Below, in pieces: positions 23,735-32,403 of a stretch of DNA of 64,000 nt. Within the stretch, counting starts at the first letter, position 1; each line of letters opens with the position of its first letter. The translations under genes and the position numbers were made by a program. A model generated the notes under the pieces. The model was not told the origin of the DNA, did not search any database, and saw only the letters and a program-made list of their open reading frames with translations. This stretch comes from Actinophytocola algeriensis (lineage in GTDB: Bacteria; Actinomycetota; Actinomycetes; Mycobacteriales; Pseudonocardiaceae), in contig NZ_JACHJQ010000010.1 of NCBI RefSeq assembly GCF_014203735.1, positions 310,001-374,000 of the forward strand, in the 5' to 3' direction.

Positions 23735-26635
23735 TCACCGGGTGCTGACCGTGTACGGGATCTCCACTACCGACCGGGTGCCCTCGGCGACGGTGGCGCT
23801 GGTCCGCAGCGCGGTCGGTGCGGTGCCGATCGCGCTCCACACCTCCAGCCGCACACACCCGTTGTTCAGGTTGACCGGGGCGCCGGTCTGAGCCGCGCGG
23901 CCCCGGTCCTGCGTGTAGGTCTCCCATCCCGCCACCGGATCCGTGGCGAAGTAGTGGTAGGTCTCCGTGCGCGGATAGGTCCCGGAACCGGTGGGGTCAT
24001 AGGAGATCCGCGCCTGGACACCGTTCGCGACCGCGGTCCCGGAGTCCAGCCGCAGCGCGAACTTCGTCTGCCGGGACGGGTCGTGGGTGCCCGTGATGCC
24101 GCACGCCTGGTAGACCGTCGCGTTGGCCGGGGTGCCGTCGTGGTTGGCCCCGCCCGCGGCGGCGATGGAGTCCGAGACGGCGCCCGTACCGCCCGCCGTG
24201 GTGAGCTTGCCGGGGCTCACCAGCGCCAGCACCGGGCTCGTCACCGGCGGATCGGTCGGGTCGCCCGGATCACCAGGATCGCCGGGCACCGTGCCACCGC
24301 CCGACCAGTTGTGCGCGCCGGTGGTGGCGGTCTTGCCCGGCGGCACGGTGAGCGTCGTGCCGTCGGAGAACCGGACCGTCAGGTCCGACGCGCCGAGGTT
24401 GGTGGCCACGTAGGTGCGGGCACCGCCCTTGGTGAACACCGCGTGCAGCGGGTGGTCGGCGGTCACGCCCGTGTCGACCTGGCCGAGCGCACTGAGGTTC
24501 CGCAGCCAGTGGAACGTGTGCGCGCGGCTCTCCCCCTCCTCCACGGTGTAGCCGGAGTTGGCCCGGAACGCGGCCAGCGCCGCATCGGGGTCGGACAGCG
24601 CCTGGAACGACCAGATGATGTCCGCCCACGACCGGGGCACCTGACTGCCCGAGTTGCGGACGATCTCGGCGACGTTGCGGTCGATGTAGTCCTGGTCGTG
24701 GCCGAGGTACAGCGAACCGCCCGTGATCGGCAGCATGTTGATGCCGTGGATCTTCTCCGGGTCGGCGGTGAACCAGGTGGCGTAGGCGCCGCCGTCGCCC
24801 CAGACCATGCCGACCGTCGAGTGCTCGAAGCCCGCCGGGAAGGCCTGGTCGTCCGGGTCGAACCAGTAGTTCTGGATGGCGCTGGCCTGCGTGGTGTAGA
24901 TGTACAGGCCCGCGTCCCGCACCGCGGTGTCGCCTGTGGCCTGGCCCCACTGGATGAGCGCGTTCGCGAAGTTCATGCCCTCCGACGAGGACTCCTGGTT
25001 GTTGCCGGCGAAGAACGCGCCGTGCCCGGCCGCCCAGTCGTGCCCGGCGAAGATGTCGAAGTCGCGCAGGAACGGGAACTTCGTGTCACCGCGGTCGTAG
25101 TTGTTCGCGTCCCGGATCAGCAGGTCGACCATGCCGCCGTACTGGCTGTCGGCCGCCCAGGCCGGGTCGAACTTGGCGAGCGTCGCGGCCGCCGCGATGT
25201 AGTAGCCGTAGTGGAAGTGGTGGTCGTTGAGGTCGGTGTCCGAGCCGTAGGAGGCGGGGTAGCCGATCAGCGTGCCCCAGTTCCGGTCGTAGTAGAACAC
25301 CCGCTCGGACTTGCCTGCCGAGGCGGTGAACCAGTCGGTGAGCCTGCCGCGGATCGCGCCGAGCATCTTGTCGCGGACGTCGGTGCGGCCGACCTGGTCG
25401 GCGATCTCGGCGAGCCGGGCGGCGCGGCCCAGTGCCTTGCCGGTCCAGTAGGTGTCGTTGCCGAACCCGGCCAGCGGGTCACCCGCGGCGGCCTGGTCGA
25501 GGTAGCCGTTGAGGGTGGCGAGGTCGCCACCGGTCATCGCGACCGCGGGCACCTCGGGCAGCACACCGTGGTAGCGGGTGTCCGTGGTGAAGGAGCTCGC
25601 GCCGACGAGGACCTTCATCGGTCCGCGCGGGGACAGGTAGGTCTGCGCGATCGGGTTGCCGCCCGCGAGGTTCTGCGACTGGTGCGGGTACAGCGCGACG
25701 ACCGTGCCGGTGCCGGTGCCCTCGCGGGCCTCGGTCGTGAACCGGTAAGTGGCGCGCACGGTGCTCGCCGACTCGTCGTAGTCCCAGGACACCGCGGTGC
25801 CGGTGAGGTGGTTGTGGGCGTACGGACCGAACGCGTTCGCCAGGCTGACCCGGTCCGCGTCACTGCTGCCCGCGGTCGTGGGCAGCACGGCGACGGAGAA
25901 GTAGTCCTTGCCGCCGAGGTTCGACGAGATCGAGCCGCCGGAGGTCGTCCACTGCGCACCGGACGGCGCCCAGGCGACGTAGGAGTGCCCGTCGACGGTG
26001 AACCCGATCCGGCTGCCGGTGCGGTCCCACACGGCGGGCGCGCTCGCGAAGCTCAGCAACGCGTTGCCGCCGGTCGCACGCGCGTGGACGAACGGCGAGC
26101 CGTGGCCGATCGTGGCGCGCAGGGTGCGGGTGCCGTCGGACCAGTACGGGCTGACCGTCCAGTCGGTCCAACCATCCACTTTGGACTCTGTGGCGTTCAG
26201 GCCCGCGACGCCGATGGTGAAGTCGGCGCCGTACTGGAAGTGGTACTCCCCCACCGTGGTCGGCGTGCCGGTGATGGTGGGCGTCGTGGCGTAGTCGACG
26301 CCGAGCCCGCCCGCGACCGTGTCGAAGGAGAACGGGTGGGCCATCAGGTTGTCGGAGAACGCGCACTCGGTGCGCTTGTAGACCAGTGAGGACCACCAGT
26401 CGTTGGTCGGCACCGGGCCCGCCGGGGCGTTCGCGGTGAGGTGCTTGCGGGGGTTGGTGGCGATGTCGCCGCACGCGGTCGGCAGCGCGGCACCCGGGGG
26501 TAGTGCCGTGGTGTAGCTGCCCGCCCCGACTGGTTCCGCGCCTGCGGGCGCGGTCACGAGCAGGGGTAACGCGGTACCGACGATCGCCGCGGCTGCCACC
26601 GCGGCGATCGTGCGCGGTCCGGAGCGGTTGCGCAT
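23735..26635 (-). CDS. Secreted GH81 endo-beta-1,3-glucanase with C-terminal CBM56-like module
   Basis: This 966-aa secreted enzyme has a Sec signal (about residues 1-33). A GH81 catalytic region runs from roughly 50 to 720: PTNDWWSSLVYKRT near the start, FDIFAGHDWAAGHGAFFAGN and NNQESSSEGMNFANALIQWG hold the acidic active-site residues of the family, and FHWLRNLSALGQVD ends it. A Pro/Gly/Asp linker (PGDPGDPGDPTDPP) leads to a ~140-aa module (VLALVSPGKLTTAGGTGAVS onward) resembling beta-1,3-glucan-binding CBM56. It degrades fungal-type glucan outside the cell. A LacI-type operator lies upstream at 26701. Confidence 0.9.
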   Translation of the reverse strand: MRNRSGPRTIAAVAAAAIVGTALPLLVTAPAGAEPVGAGSYTTALPPGAALPTACGDIATNPRKHLTANAPAGPVPTNDWWSSLVYKRTECAFSDNLMAHPFSFDTVAGGLGVDYATTPTITGTPTTVGEYHFQYGADFTIGVAGLNATESKVDGWTDWTVSPYWSDGTRTLRATIGHGSPFVHARATGGNALLSFASAPAVWDRTGSRIGFTVDGHSYVAWAPSGAQWTTSGGSISSNLGGKDYFSVAVLPTTAGSSDADRVSLANAFGPYAHNHLTGTAVSWDYDESASTVRATYRFTTEAREGTGTGTVVALYPHQSQNLAGGNPIAQTYLSPRGPMKVLVGASSFTTDTRYHGVLPEVPAVAMTGGDLATLNGYLDQAAAGDPLAGFGNDTYWTGKALGRAARLAEIADQVGRTDVRDKMLGAIRGRLTDWFTASAGKSERVFYYDRNWGTLIGYPASYGSDTDLNDHHFHYGYYIAAAATLAKFDPAWAADSQYGGMVDLLIRDANNYDRGDTKFPFLRDFDIFAGHDWAAGHGAFFAGNNQESSSEGMNFANALIQWGQATGDTAVRDAGLYIYTTQASAIQNYWFDPDDQAFPAGFEHSTVGMVWGDGGAYATWFTADPEKIHGINMLPITGGSLYLGHDQDYIDRNVAEIVRNSGSQVPRSWADIIWSFQALSDPDAALAAFRANSGYTVEEGESRAHTFHWLRNLSALGQVDTGVTADHPLHAVFTKGGARTYVATNLGASDLTVRFSDGTTLTVPPGKTATTGAHNWSGGGTVPGDPGDPGDPTDPPVTSPVLALVSPGKLTTAGGTGAVSDSIAAAGGANHDGTPANATVYQACGITGTHDPSRQTKFALRLDSGTAVANGVQARISYDPTGSGTYPRTETYHYFATDPVAGWETYTQDRGRAAQTGAPVNLNNGCVRLEVWSAIGTAPTALRTSATVAEGTRSVVEIPYTVSTR

Positions 26636-26700
26636 GAGGGCTCTCCTTTGAGCAGGGGTGCAGGGCGGACCTCGCGTGCAGGAAGAAGTGGCGAGGACCG

Positions 26701-26714
26701 TGGAAGCGCTCTCA
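26701..26714. promoter_or_regulatory. CebR/LacI-type operator before the GH81 gene
   Basis: TGGAAGCGCTCTCA closely matches the TGGGAGCGCTCCCA palindrome bound by CebR and related LacI-family sugar repressors in actinomycetes. It lies 66 bp upstream of the glucanase start codon. The rest of the 278-bp gap before the protease gene holds AT-richer sequence and promoters that I cannot assign precisely. Confidence 0.65.
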
Positions 26715-26913
26715 CACTGTCTAGCAGGCGGATCGCCCGAGGGTCAACCGTCCGAATTGCCTGTTTACCCGCTGAGGGGCCGATTAATTGCCGTACCCCT
26801 ACTGATGCGTTCCCTGATTGTTCCCCTCCTCCGCCCACCCGACAGTGGCGAGCAGTGAACCGTGCCGATCCCTGCCCTGGGGCGCGTGTTCTGGGACCAG
26901 GAGAGGAACCACC

Positions 26914-28725
26914 GTGAAACGAACAACGCTGGCGGCGCTGGTGGCGGCCGTCGCACTCGTGCCGCTCGCCGGGGTGGCCGGTGCGGCACCGCAGGGCCAC
27001 ACCCGCGACAACGCGCCCGCCGCCACCTTCGAGGGCGACAACACACCGGCCGGGTTCGACGACGTGCGGCCGTCGTTCTACAACGGACAGGCCGCGACGG
27101 TCGACGAGTTCCCCGGGATCGTCGCGGGCATCCGGTCGGGCGGGACGAGACCCGAAGGCCAGACCTGCACGGGCACAGTCGTCGCGCCCCGCAAGATCGT
27201 GATCGCCGCGCACTGCGCGGACGCCGCCGGGGAGAAGAGCTTCGTCTACGGGCTCGACGACCTCGCCGACTTCGACGGCGGCAACGGCGACGGCCTGCAG
27301 GCCCGCGTCGTCGAGTACAAGAAGCACCCGAGCTACGTGAACTTCGACCAGGGCTACGACGTCGCCGTCGTGACCGTCGACCGCGACCTCCGCCTCAAGG
27401 GCGGGGCCGCCTACCCGGCGGTGGCGACGTCGGCGGACGCCGGGCTCGAGGCGCCGGGACGCAACGGCACCGGGTTCGGCTACGGCAAGAAGACCCACGA
27501 CGACGTGCCCGGCGACGTCACGCTGGACAAGGCGACGCTGCCGATCGTCAACGGCACGCAGGTGTGCAACGGCGTCGGGGCCGGGTTCAAGGCCGCGACC
27601 ATGATCTGCGCGGGCTACGCGGACGGCCGCACCACGATCCTGCCCGGCGACAGCGGCGGCCCGCTGGTCGTCGACGGCAAGATCATCGGCCTCGCGTCGT
27701 GGAGCCGGTCGGACTTCCGCTGGTACAGCGTCTACGCGCGGCTCACCAACGACATGGGCGACTGGGTCCGCCAGCAGGTCGGCGACCCGCGGCCACCCGC
27801 CGAGTTCGGCGTGTCGGTCGAACCGGCGAACGGGTCGGTCGCGGCGGGCCGGGCGTTGTCGGTGACCGCCAAGACCACCGTGGGCTCGGATGGCCCGGCG
27901 CCGGTGAAGCTCGGGGCGACCGGCCTGCCCGCCGGGGTGACGGCGGTGTTCCAGCCGGAGTCGGTGACCACCGGTGGCACGAGCAAGCTCACCTTCGACG
28001 CGGCCGCGAACGCCGCCAACGGCACCTACCGGGTGACGGTCTCCGCGTCCGGGACCACCACCGCGACCACCGCCTTCACACTGACGGTGACCGGCGGCGG
28101 CGACCCGGAGCCCGGCGACTTCACCCTCGGCGCGACCCCGTCCTCGGTGACGGTCGCGGCGGGCCGCAACGCCGCCACCACCATCACCAGCGCAGGCGGG
28201 CCGGCCACCGTGGCACTGACCGCGTCCGGGGTGCCTGACGGCGTCCGCGCGGTGTTCCAGCCGTCGTCGATCACCACCGGCTCGAACGCGAAGCTGACGT
28301 TCGACGCGGCCGCGAACGCCGTGGCTGGCACCTATCCGGTCACGGTCACCGGCACCGCGGCCGGCGGCACGGCCGCCACCACCACGGTCACGCTGACGGT
28401 GACCGGCGGCGAACCGCCCGTCGGTGACGTGCGGGTGACCGCGTCGCCGGCGTCCGGTTCGACGTGGCAGGGCGGGTTCGTGCAGACACAGGTCTCGGCG
28501 GCCGGCGGCACGGGCGGCCTCACGCTGTCGGCGACCGGCCTGCCCTCGGGCGCCCGGGTGCAGTTCAACCCGGCCACCATCGGTCAGGGCGGCACGAGCA
28601 ACGCCTACGTGTTCACCGGTTTCTCGACCCCGGTCGGCACCTACCCGGTCACGGTCATCGTCACTGCGGCCGACGGGAAGTCCGGCACCGTGACGTTCAC
28701 GCTCACCGTCACCCGCCTGGGCTGA
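26914..28725 (+). CDS. Secreted trypsin-like (S1) serine protease with three Ig-like repeats
   Basis: This 603-aa protease has a signal peptide (KRTTLAALVAAVALVPLAGV, cleavage near GAA), a short propeptide and an S1 catalytic domain. The triad is visible: His in VIAAHC, Asp in GYDVAVV and Ser in LPGDSGGPLVV. After about residue 290 there are three ~90-residue beta-sandwich repeats, each with TVAAG or similar, ATGLPAGVTAVF-like and TYPVTVTG-like segments. These repeats probably bind substrate or cell wall. GTG at 26914 has GGAGAGG upstream. It is divergent from the GH81 gene. Confidence 0.9.
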   Translation: MKRTTLAALVAAVALVPLAGVAGAAPQGHTRDNAPAATFEGDNTPAGFDDVRPSFYNGQAATVDEFPGIVAGIRSGGTRPEGQTCTGTVVAPRKIVIAAHCADAAGEKSFVYGLDDLADFDGGNGDGLQARVVEYKKHPSYVNFDQGYDVAVVTVDRDLRLKGGAAYPAVATSADAGLEAPGRNGTGFGYGKKTHDDVPGDVTLDKATLPIVNGTQVCNGVGAGFKAATMICAGYADGRTTILPGDSGGPLVVDGKIIGLASWSRSDFRWYSVYARLTNDMGDWVRQQVGDPRPPAEFGVSVEPANGSVAAGRALSVTAKTTVGSDGPAPVKLGATGLPAGVTAVFQPESVTTGGTSKLTFDAAANAANGTYRVTVSASGTTTATTAFTLTVTGGGDPEPGDFTLGATPSSVTVAAGRNAATTITSAGGPATVALTASGVPDGVRAVFQPSSITTGSNAKLTFDAAANAVAGTYPVTVTGTAAGGTAATTTVTLTVTGGEPPVGDVRVTASPASGSTWQGGFVQTQVSAAGGTGGLTLSATGLPSGARVQFNPATIGQGGTSNAYVFTGFSTPVGTYPVTVIVTAADGKSGTVTFTLTVTRLG

Positions 28726-28738
28726 GCTCCCCACGATC

Positions 28739-28773
28739 GGCGGCAGGTCCCGTGCTCTCCGGGACCTGCCGCC
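28739..28773 (+). terminator. Strong hairpin terminator after the S1 protease
   Basis: GGCGGCAGGTCCCG-TGCTCTC-CGGGACCTGCCGCC is a perfect 14-bp stem with a 7-nt loop, 14 bases past the protease stop codon. Confidence 0.85.
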
Positions 28774-28798
28774 TTCCCCGTGCTCGAGGAGGCCGGAC

Positions 28799-29077
28799 AT
28801 GACGGAGATGCCGCGCCAGGCGCAGGTACTGGTGCTGGAGACCTTTCCCGCGGTGCTCGCCCACGCGATCGCGCGCAGCGGGCTGCGGCTGGACCACCTG
28901 TGCGACCGGCTGTCGGAACGCGGCGCGCGGGTGAGCCTCACGACGCTGAACCACTGGCGGCGCGGGCAGGTCCGGCCGGACCTGGCGGTGTCCGCGGCGG
29001 ACATCACGGTGCTCGAGGACGTGCTCGGGCTGGCCACCGGCAGGCTGTCCGGGTTGCTGCTGCCCAGCAGGAGATGA
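28799..29077 (+). CDS. Small Xre-like helix-turn-helix protein
   Basis: This 92-aa protein starts at ATG 28799 behind GAGGAGG. Its helical pattern (AIARSGLRLDHLCDRLSERG then ARVSLTTLNHWRRGQVRPD) looks like a Cro/C1-type HTH in which the recognition helix selects a DNA site. The remainder is one more helix pair. There is no partner domain and no obvious toxin or anti-sigma neighbour. It is isolated between two terminators. Confidence 0.7.
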   Translation: MTEMPRQAQVLVLETFPAVLAHAIARSGLRLDHLCDRLSERGARVSLTTLNHWRRGQVRPDLAVSAADITVLEDVLGLATGRLSGLLLPSRR

Positions 29078-29078
29078 C

Positions 29079-29113
29079 GGAGCGCCCCGAGGCACGCGGC
29101 CTCGGGGCGCTCC
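29079..29113. terminator. Bidirectional terminator between HTH and subtilase genes
   Basis: GGAGCGCCCCGAGGC-ACGCG-GCCTCGGGGCGCTCC is a perfect 15-bp stem with a 5-nt loop, between convergent genes ending at 29077 and 29124. Confidence 0.85.
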
Positions 29114-29123
29114 TGTCACCGGG

Positions 29124-30677
29124 TCAGAACGTCAGCGTCCACGCGTCGACGGTGCCGGTGTCGTAGGTGTAGACATCCGTCACCGCCAGCCGCCACGTGC
29201 CGTTCCTCGTCTCGGCCGACGTGTCCACTGTGTACGTCTCGTGCACACCGAGGGAACTGCCGATGCCACCGGCCCGCCGCAGCACGTACTCGCGACCCGA
29301 CGGGCCGACCAGCGCGACGTCCAGGTCAGCGGTGTAGGTGTGCACGATGTCCACCTTCACCTTCGTCGTCGCCGTGCCGCTGCCGGCACAGTCGCTCAAC
29401 GAGACCGGCGATGTCACCGCGGTGCCGTTGTCCGGGATCGCCACGTCGGCGCCGTTCGCGCCACCCGTGCACGGCTCCGGCTCCGGTCCGCCCGAGAGGA
29501 AACCGCTGTACAGCAACTTGTTCGGCGAGCCGCTGCCCGCGTTCGTCACCTTCCCGTCGGTCGCGCCCGCCACCAGCGCGTCCCGCAGCGCCTGAGGGGA
29601 CGCCGACGGGTTGGCGGACAGGTACAGCGCCGCGACCCCGGCCACGTGCGGGGACGCCATCGACGTACCCGACATGACCGCCGAACCACCCTCCGACAGC
29701 GACGACGACGTGATGCCGTCGCCCGGCGCGAAGATGTCCGTGCACGAACCGAAGTTCGAGAAGGACGCCCGCGCGTCGGTCCGGCTCGTCGCGTTCACCG
29801 TGACGATCTCCGGGACGTTCGCCGGGCCGGTGCCGCACGCGTTCGTGGCGCTGTTGCCACTCGCCGCCACCAGCTGGACCCCGGACGACAGCATCCCGGC
29901 GATCGCCTCGTCACCGATGTCGGCGCTGTCGAACGTCCAGCTCGCGTTCACCACCGCGGGTTTGACCGCGTTCCGCGTGACCCACTCGATCGCCCGCACA
30001 CCCGCCGAGTCCGGTGCGCTGTTGCCGCAGCTCTCGCCGAGCATGCGCACCGAGACGAGCTTCGCGCCCTTCGCGACGCCCCACGTCTTCCCGGCGATCG
30101 TGCCGGACACGTGGGTGCCGTGCCCGGAGCAGTCGATGCCGTTCTGGCCGTCGCCGACGAAGTCCGCGCCGACACTGGCCCTGCCCTCGAACTCCGACAA
30201 CGAGGTCCTGATGCCGGTGTCGGTCACGTACACCGTCACGTTCGACGCGGAGCCGGTGTAGGTGTACTTCGTGTCCAGCGGCAGGTCCCGCTGGTCGGTA
30301 CGATCCAGGCCCCACGTGGCGTTGTTCTGCGTGTCCGCCGCGGTGGCCGTTCCGTCCTGGAACACCTCGCGCACCGCGGGATCGGCGGCGAGCCTGCGCG
30401 CCTGCGCGTCGGACAGGCCGGTCGCGTGGAAGCCCCGCATCGCGGCGGTGAACACGAACTCCACGTCGCCGCCGTACCGCTCGGCGAGGGTCGACGCGGT
30501 CGCCGACGCCGACGCGACGCCCGGCGCGAGCGACACGATGAAGCTGCCGCCGCCAGCGGGCCGGGACGCGTGGACGAAGTCGGCGGCGGCCCCGGACGCC
30601 ACCGCGGGAGTGGCGAAGATGCCGGACGCCACCAGCGCGGCGAAGATGCCGCTGCTCAGAAAAGCCTTGCGCTGCAT
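29124..30677 (-). CDS. Secreted subtilisin-like (S8) protease with P/Homo B domain, copy 1
   Basis: This 517-aa protease has a signal peptide, an I9-type propeptide (FIVSLAPGVASASATASTLA to about residue 108) and an S8 domain with catalytic Asp (VTDTGIR), His (GHGTHVSGT) and Ser (GTSMASPHVAG). The C-terminal ~110 residues (from ADVAIPDNGTAVTSPVSL) form a P/proprotein-convertase-like domain ending WTLTF. It is 10 bp downstream of a close paralogue on the same strand, so the pair is one operon from a tandem duplication. Confidence 0.93.
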   Translation of the reverse strand: MQRKAFLSSGIFAALVASGIFATPAVASGAAADFVHASRPAGGGSFIVSLAPGVASASATASTLAERYGGDVEFVFTAAMRGFHATGLSDAQARRLAADPAVREVFQDGTATAADTQNNATWGLDRTDQRDLPLDTKYTYTGSASNVTVYVTDTGIRTSLSEFEGRASVGADFVGDGQNGIDCSGHGTHVSGTIAGKTWGVAKGAKLVSVRMLGESCGNSAPDSAGVRAIEWVTRNAVKPAVVNASWTFDSADIGDEAIAGMLSSGVQLVAASGNSATNACGTGPANVPEIVTVNATSRTDARASFSNFGSCTDIFAPGDGITSSSLSEGGSAVMSGTSMASPHVAGVAALYLSANPSASPQALRDALVAGATDGKVTNAGSGSPNKLLYSGFLSGGPEPEPCTGGANGADVAIPDNGTAVTSPVSLSDCAGSGTATTKVKVDIVHTYTADLDVALVGPSGREYVLRRAGGIGSSLGVHETYTVDTSAETRNGTWRLAVTDVYTYDTGTVDAWTLTF

Positions 30678-30687
30678 GCGGTTCTCC

Positions 30688-32256
30688 CTAGAAGGTCAGC
30701 GTCCAGGTGTCGATGGAACCGGTGTCGTAGCGCAGCGTGTCGGTCGCCCGCAGCCGCCACGTCCCGGTCCGCGCCTCGCTCGACGCGTTCACCGTGAACG
30801 TCTCGTGCACGCCCGCCGACGAACTGGCACCGCCCGCCTGCTTGAGGGTGTAGGCGCGCCCCGACGGGCCGACCAGCTCCAGCAGCAGATCACCGGTGTA
30901 GGTGTGGTCGATGTCCACCTTCACCTTGGTGGCCGAGGTGGCGTTCCCGGTGCAGTCCGCGAGGGTGACGGCCGACGTCACGGCCGCTCCCGCGTCCGGA
31001 ATGGACACGTCGTCGCCGTTGGTACCGCCGGTGCAGGTCGGGTCGGGGCCGGGGTCGCCGCCACCGATGAAACCGACGTACAGCAACCGGTTCGTGGAGC
31101 CGGACCCCGGGTTCTTCACCACGTTCTGCGTGCCGTTGTTCACGAGCGCGTCCCGCACCTGCGCGGGCGTCGCCGACGGGTTCGCGGTCAGGTACAGCGC
31201 CGCCGCGCCCGCGACGTGCGGGGTGGCCATCGACGTGCCGCTCATCCCGGTCGAGCCGCCGCCGTTGCGGGTGGAGGTGATGTTCGTGCCGGGCGCGAAG
31301 ATGTCGGTGCAGGAGCCGTAGTTCGAGAACGAAGACCGGTTGTCCTGGTTGTCGGTCGCGTTGACCGTGATCGCCTCCGGCACGCGCGCGGGCGAGGTCG
31401 AGCACGCGTTGGTGTTGGCGTTGCCGGACGCCACGGCGAACGTGACGCCCGCCTGGATCGCCCGCTTCACCGCGTTGTCCACCGTGGAGTCCGCGCCGCC
31501 GCCGAGGCTCATGTTCGCCACCGCGGGCCTGACCGCGTTGCGCGCCACCCAGTCGATCCCCGCGATGATCTGCGAGTACTGGCCGGAGCCCTGGCAGTTC
31601 AGCACCCGGACGCTGACCAGCTTCACCCGCTTCGCGACACCCCACGTCCTCGACCCGACCGTGCCCGCCACGTGCGTGCCGTGGCCCTGGCAGTCCGACG
31701 CGTCGCCGTCGTTGTCGATGAAGTCGTAGCCGTCGGCGACCCGGCCCTCGAGGTCGGGGTGCTGTTTGTGCACACCGGTGTCCAGGATGTACGCGGTCGT
31801 GCCGGAGCCCGTGTTCGGGTACGTGTAGCGGCTGTCCAACGGGAGGTTGCGCTGGTCGACGCGGTCCAGGCCCCAGGTCGCGTTCTCCTGGGTGCCGGTG
31901 ATCCGCGCGATGCCGTCCTGCCGCACGTACGCGACGGCCGGGTCGGCCGCGAGCTTGCGCGCCCCGGCCTCGTCGAGCTTCGCGGCGAACCCGCGGACGG
32001 TGGCCGTGTAGGTGTTCGTGACGGTGGCGCCGTACTCGCGGGCCAGCGCGGCGGTCGCGTTCCTCGTGGCCGTCGCGCCCGCGTCGCCGTCCTTCAGCAC
32101 GACGACGTAGCTGCCCGCGACGGGGTCGGCGGCCGCGAAGATCGAGCCGCCGGGCGCCGCGGCCGCGGGGGTGGCCAGCACACCCGCGGCCAGTGCACAC
32201 GCACCGGCCACCACACCGGCCACAGAGGCCGGCCTGGTCTTGCGATCGTGTCGCAT
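30688..32256 (-). CDS. Secreted subtilisin-like (S8) protease with P/Homo B domain, copy 2
   Basis: This 522-aa paralogue of the downstream gene has the same order: signal peptide, I9 propeptide (SYVVVLKDGDAGATATRNAT), S8 catalytic domain with Asp in YILDTGVH, His in GHGTHVAGT, Ser in GTSMATPHVAG, and a C-terminal P domain ending in DTWTLTF. Many blocks match its neighbour, for example NATWGLDR.DQR.LPLD. It is the promoter-proximal gene of the pair. Both are likely nutritional exoproteases. Confidence 0.93.
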   Translation of the reverse strand: MRHDRKTRPASVAGVVAGACALAAGVLATPAAAAPGGSIFAAADPVAGSYVVVLKDGDAGATATRNATAALAREYGATVTNTYTATVRGFAAKLDEAGARKLAADPAVAYVRQDGIARITGTQENATWGLDRVDQRNLPLDSRYTYPNTGSGTTAYILDTGVHKQHPDLEGRVADGYDFIDNDGDASDCQGHGTHVAGTVGSRTWGVAKRVKLVSVRVLNCQGSGQYSQIIAGIDWVARNAVRPAVANMSLGGGADSTVDNAVKRAIQAGVTFAVASGNANTNACSTSPARVPEAITVNATDNQDNRSSFSNYGSCTDIFAPGTNITSTRNGGGSTGMSGTSMATPHVAGAAALYLTANPSATPAQVRDALVNNGTQNVVKNPGSGSTNRLLYVGFIGGGDPGPDPTCTGGTNGDDVSIPDAGAAVTSAVTLADCTGNATSATKVKVDIDHTYTGDLLLELVGPSGRAYTLKQAGGASSSAGVHETFTVNASSEARTGTWRLRATDTLRYDTGSIDTWTLTF

Positions 32257-32403
32257 GGGAGAACTCCCTTTCGCTGTCGTGGCTGCTGAGCAGGGGCTTG
32301 ATGACGTACAGCCACGCGAACACGATCAGCCGGTGACCCCTTCGTGAACAATCCGTGTTTCAGTACGTAGGGATACCCGACTTTCGCGGCGAGAGGAGAG
32401 TCC

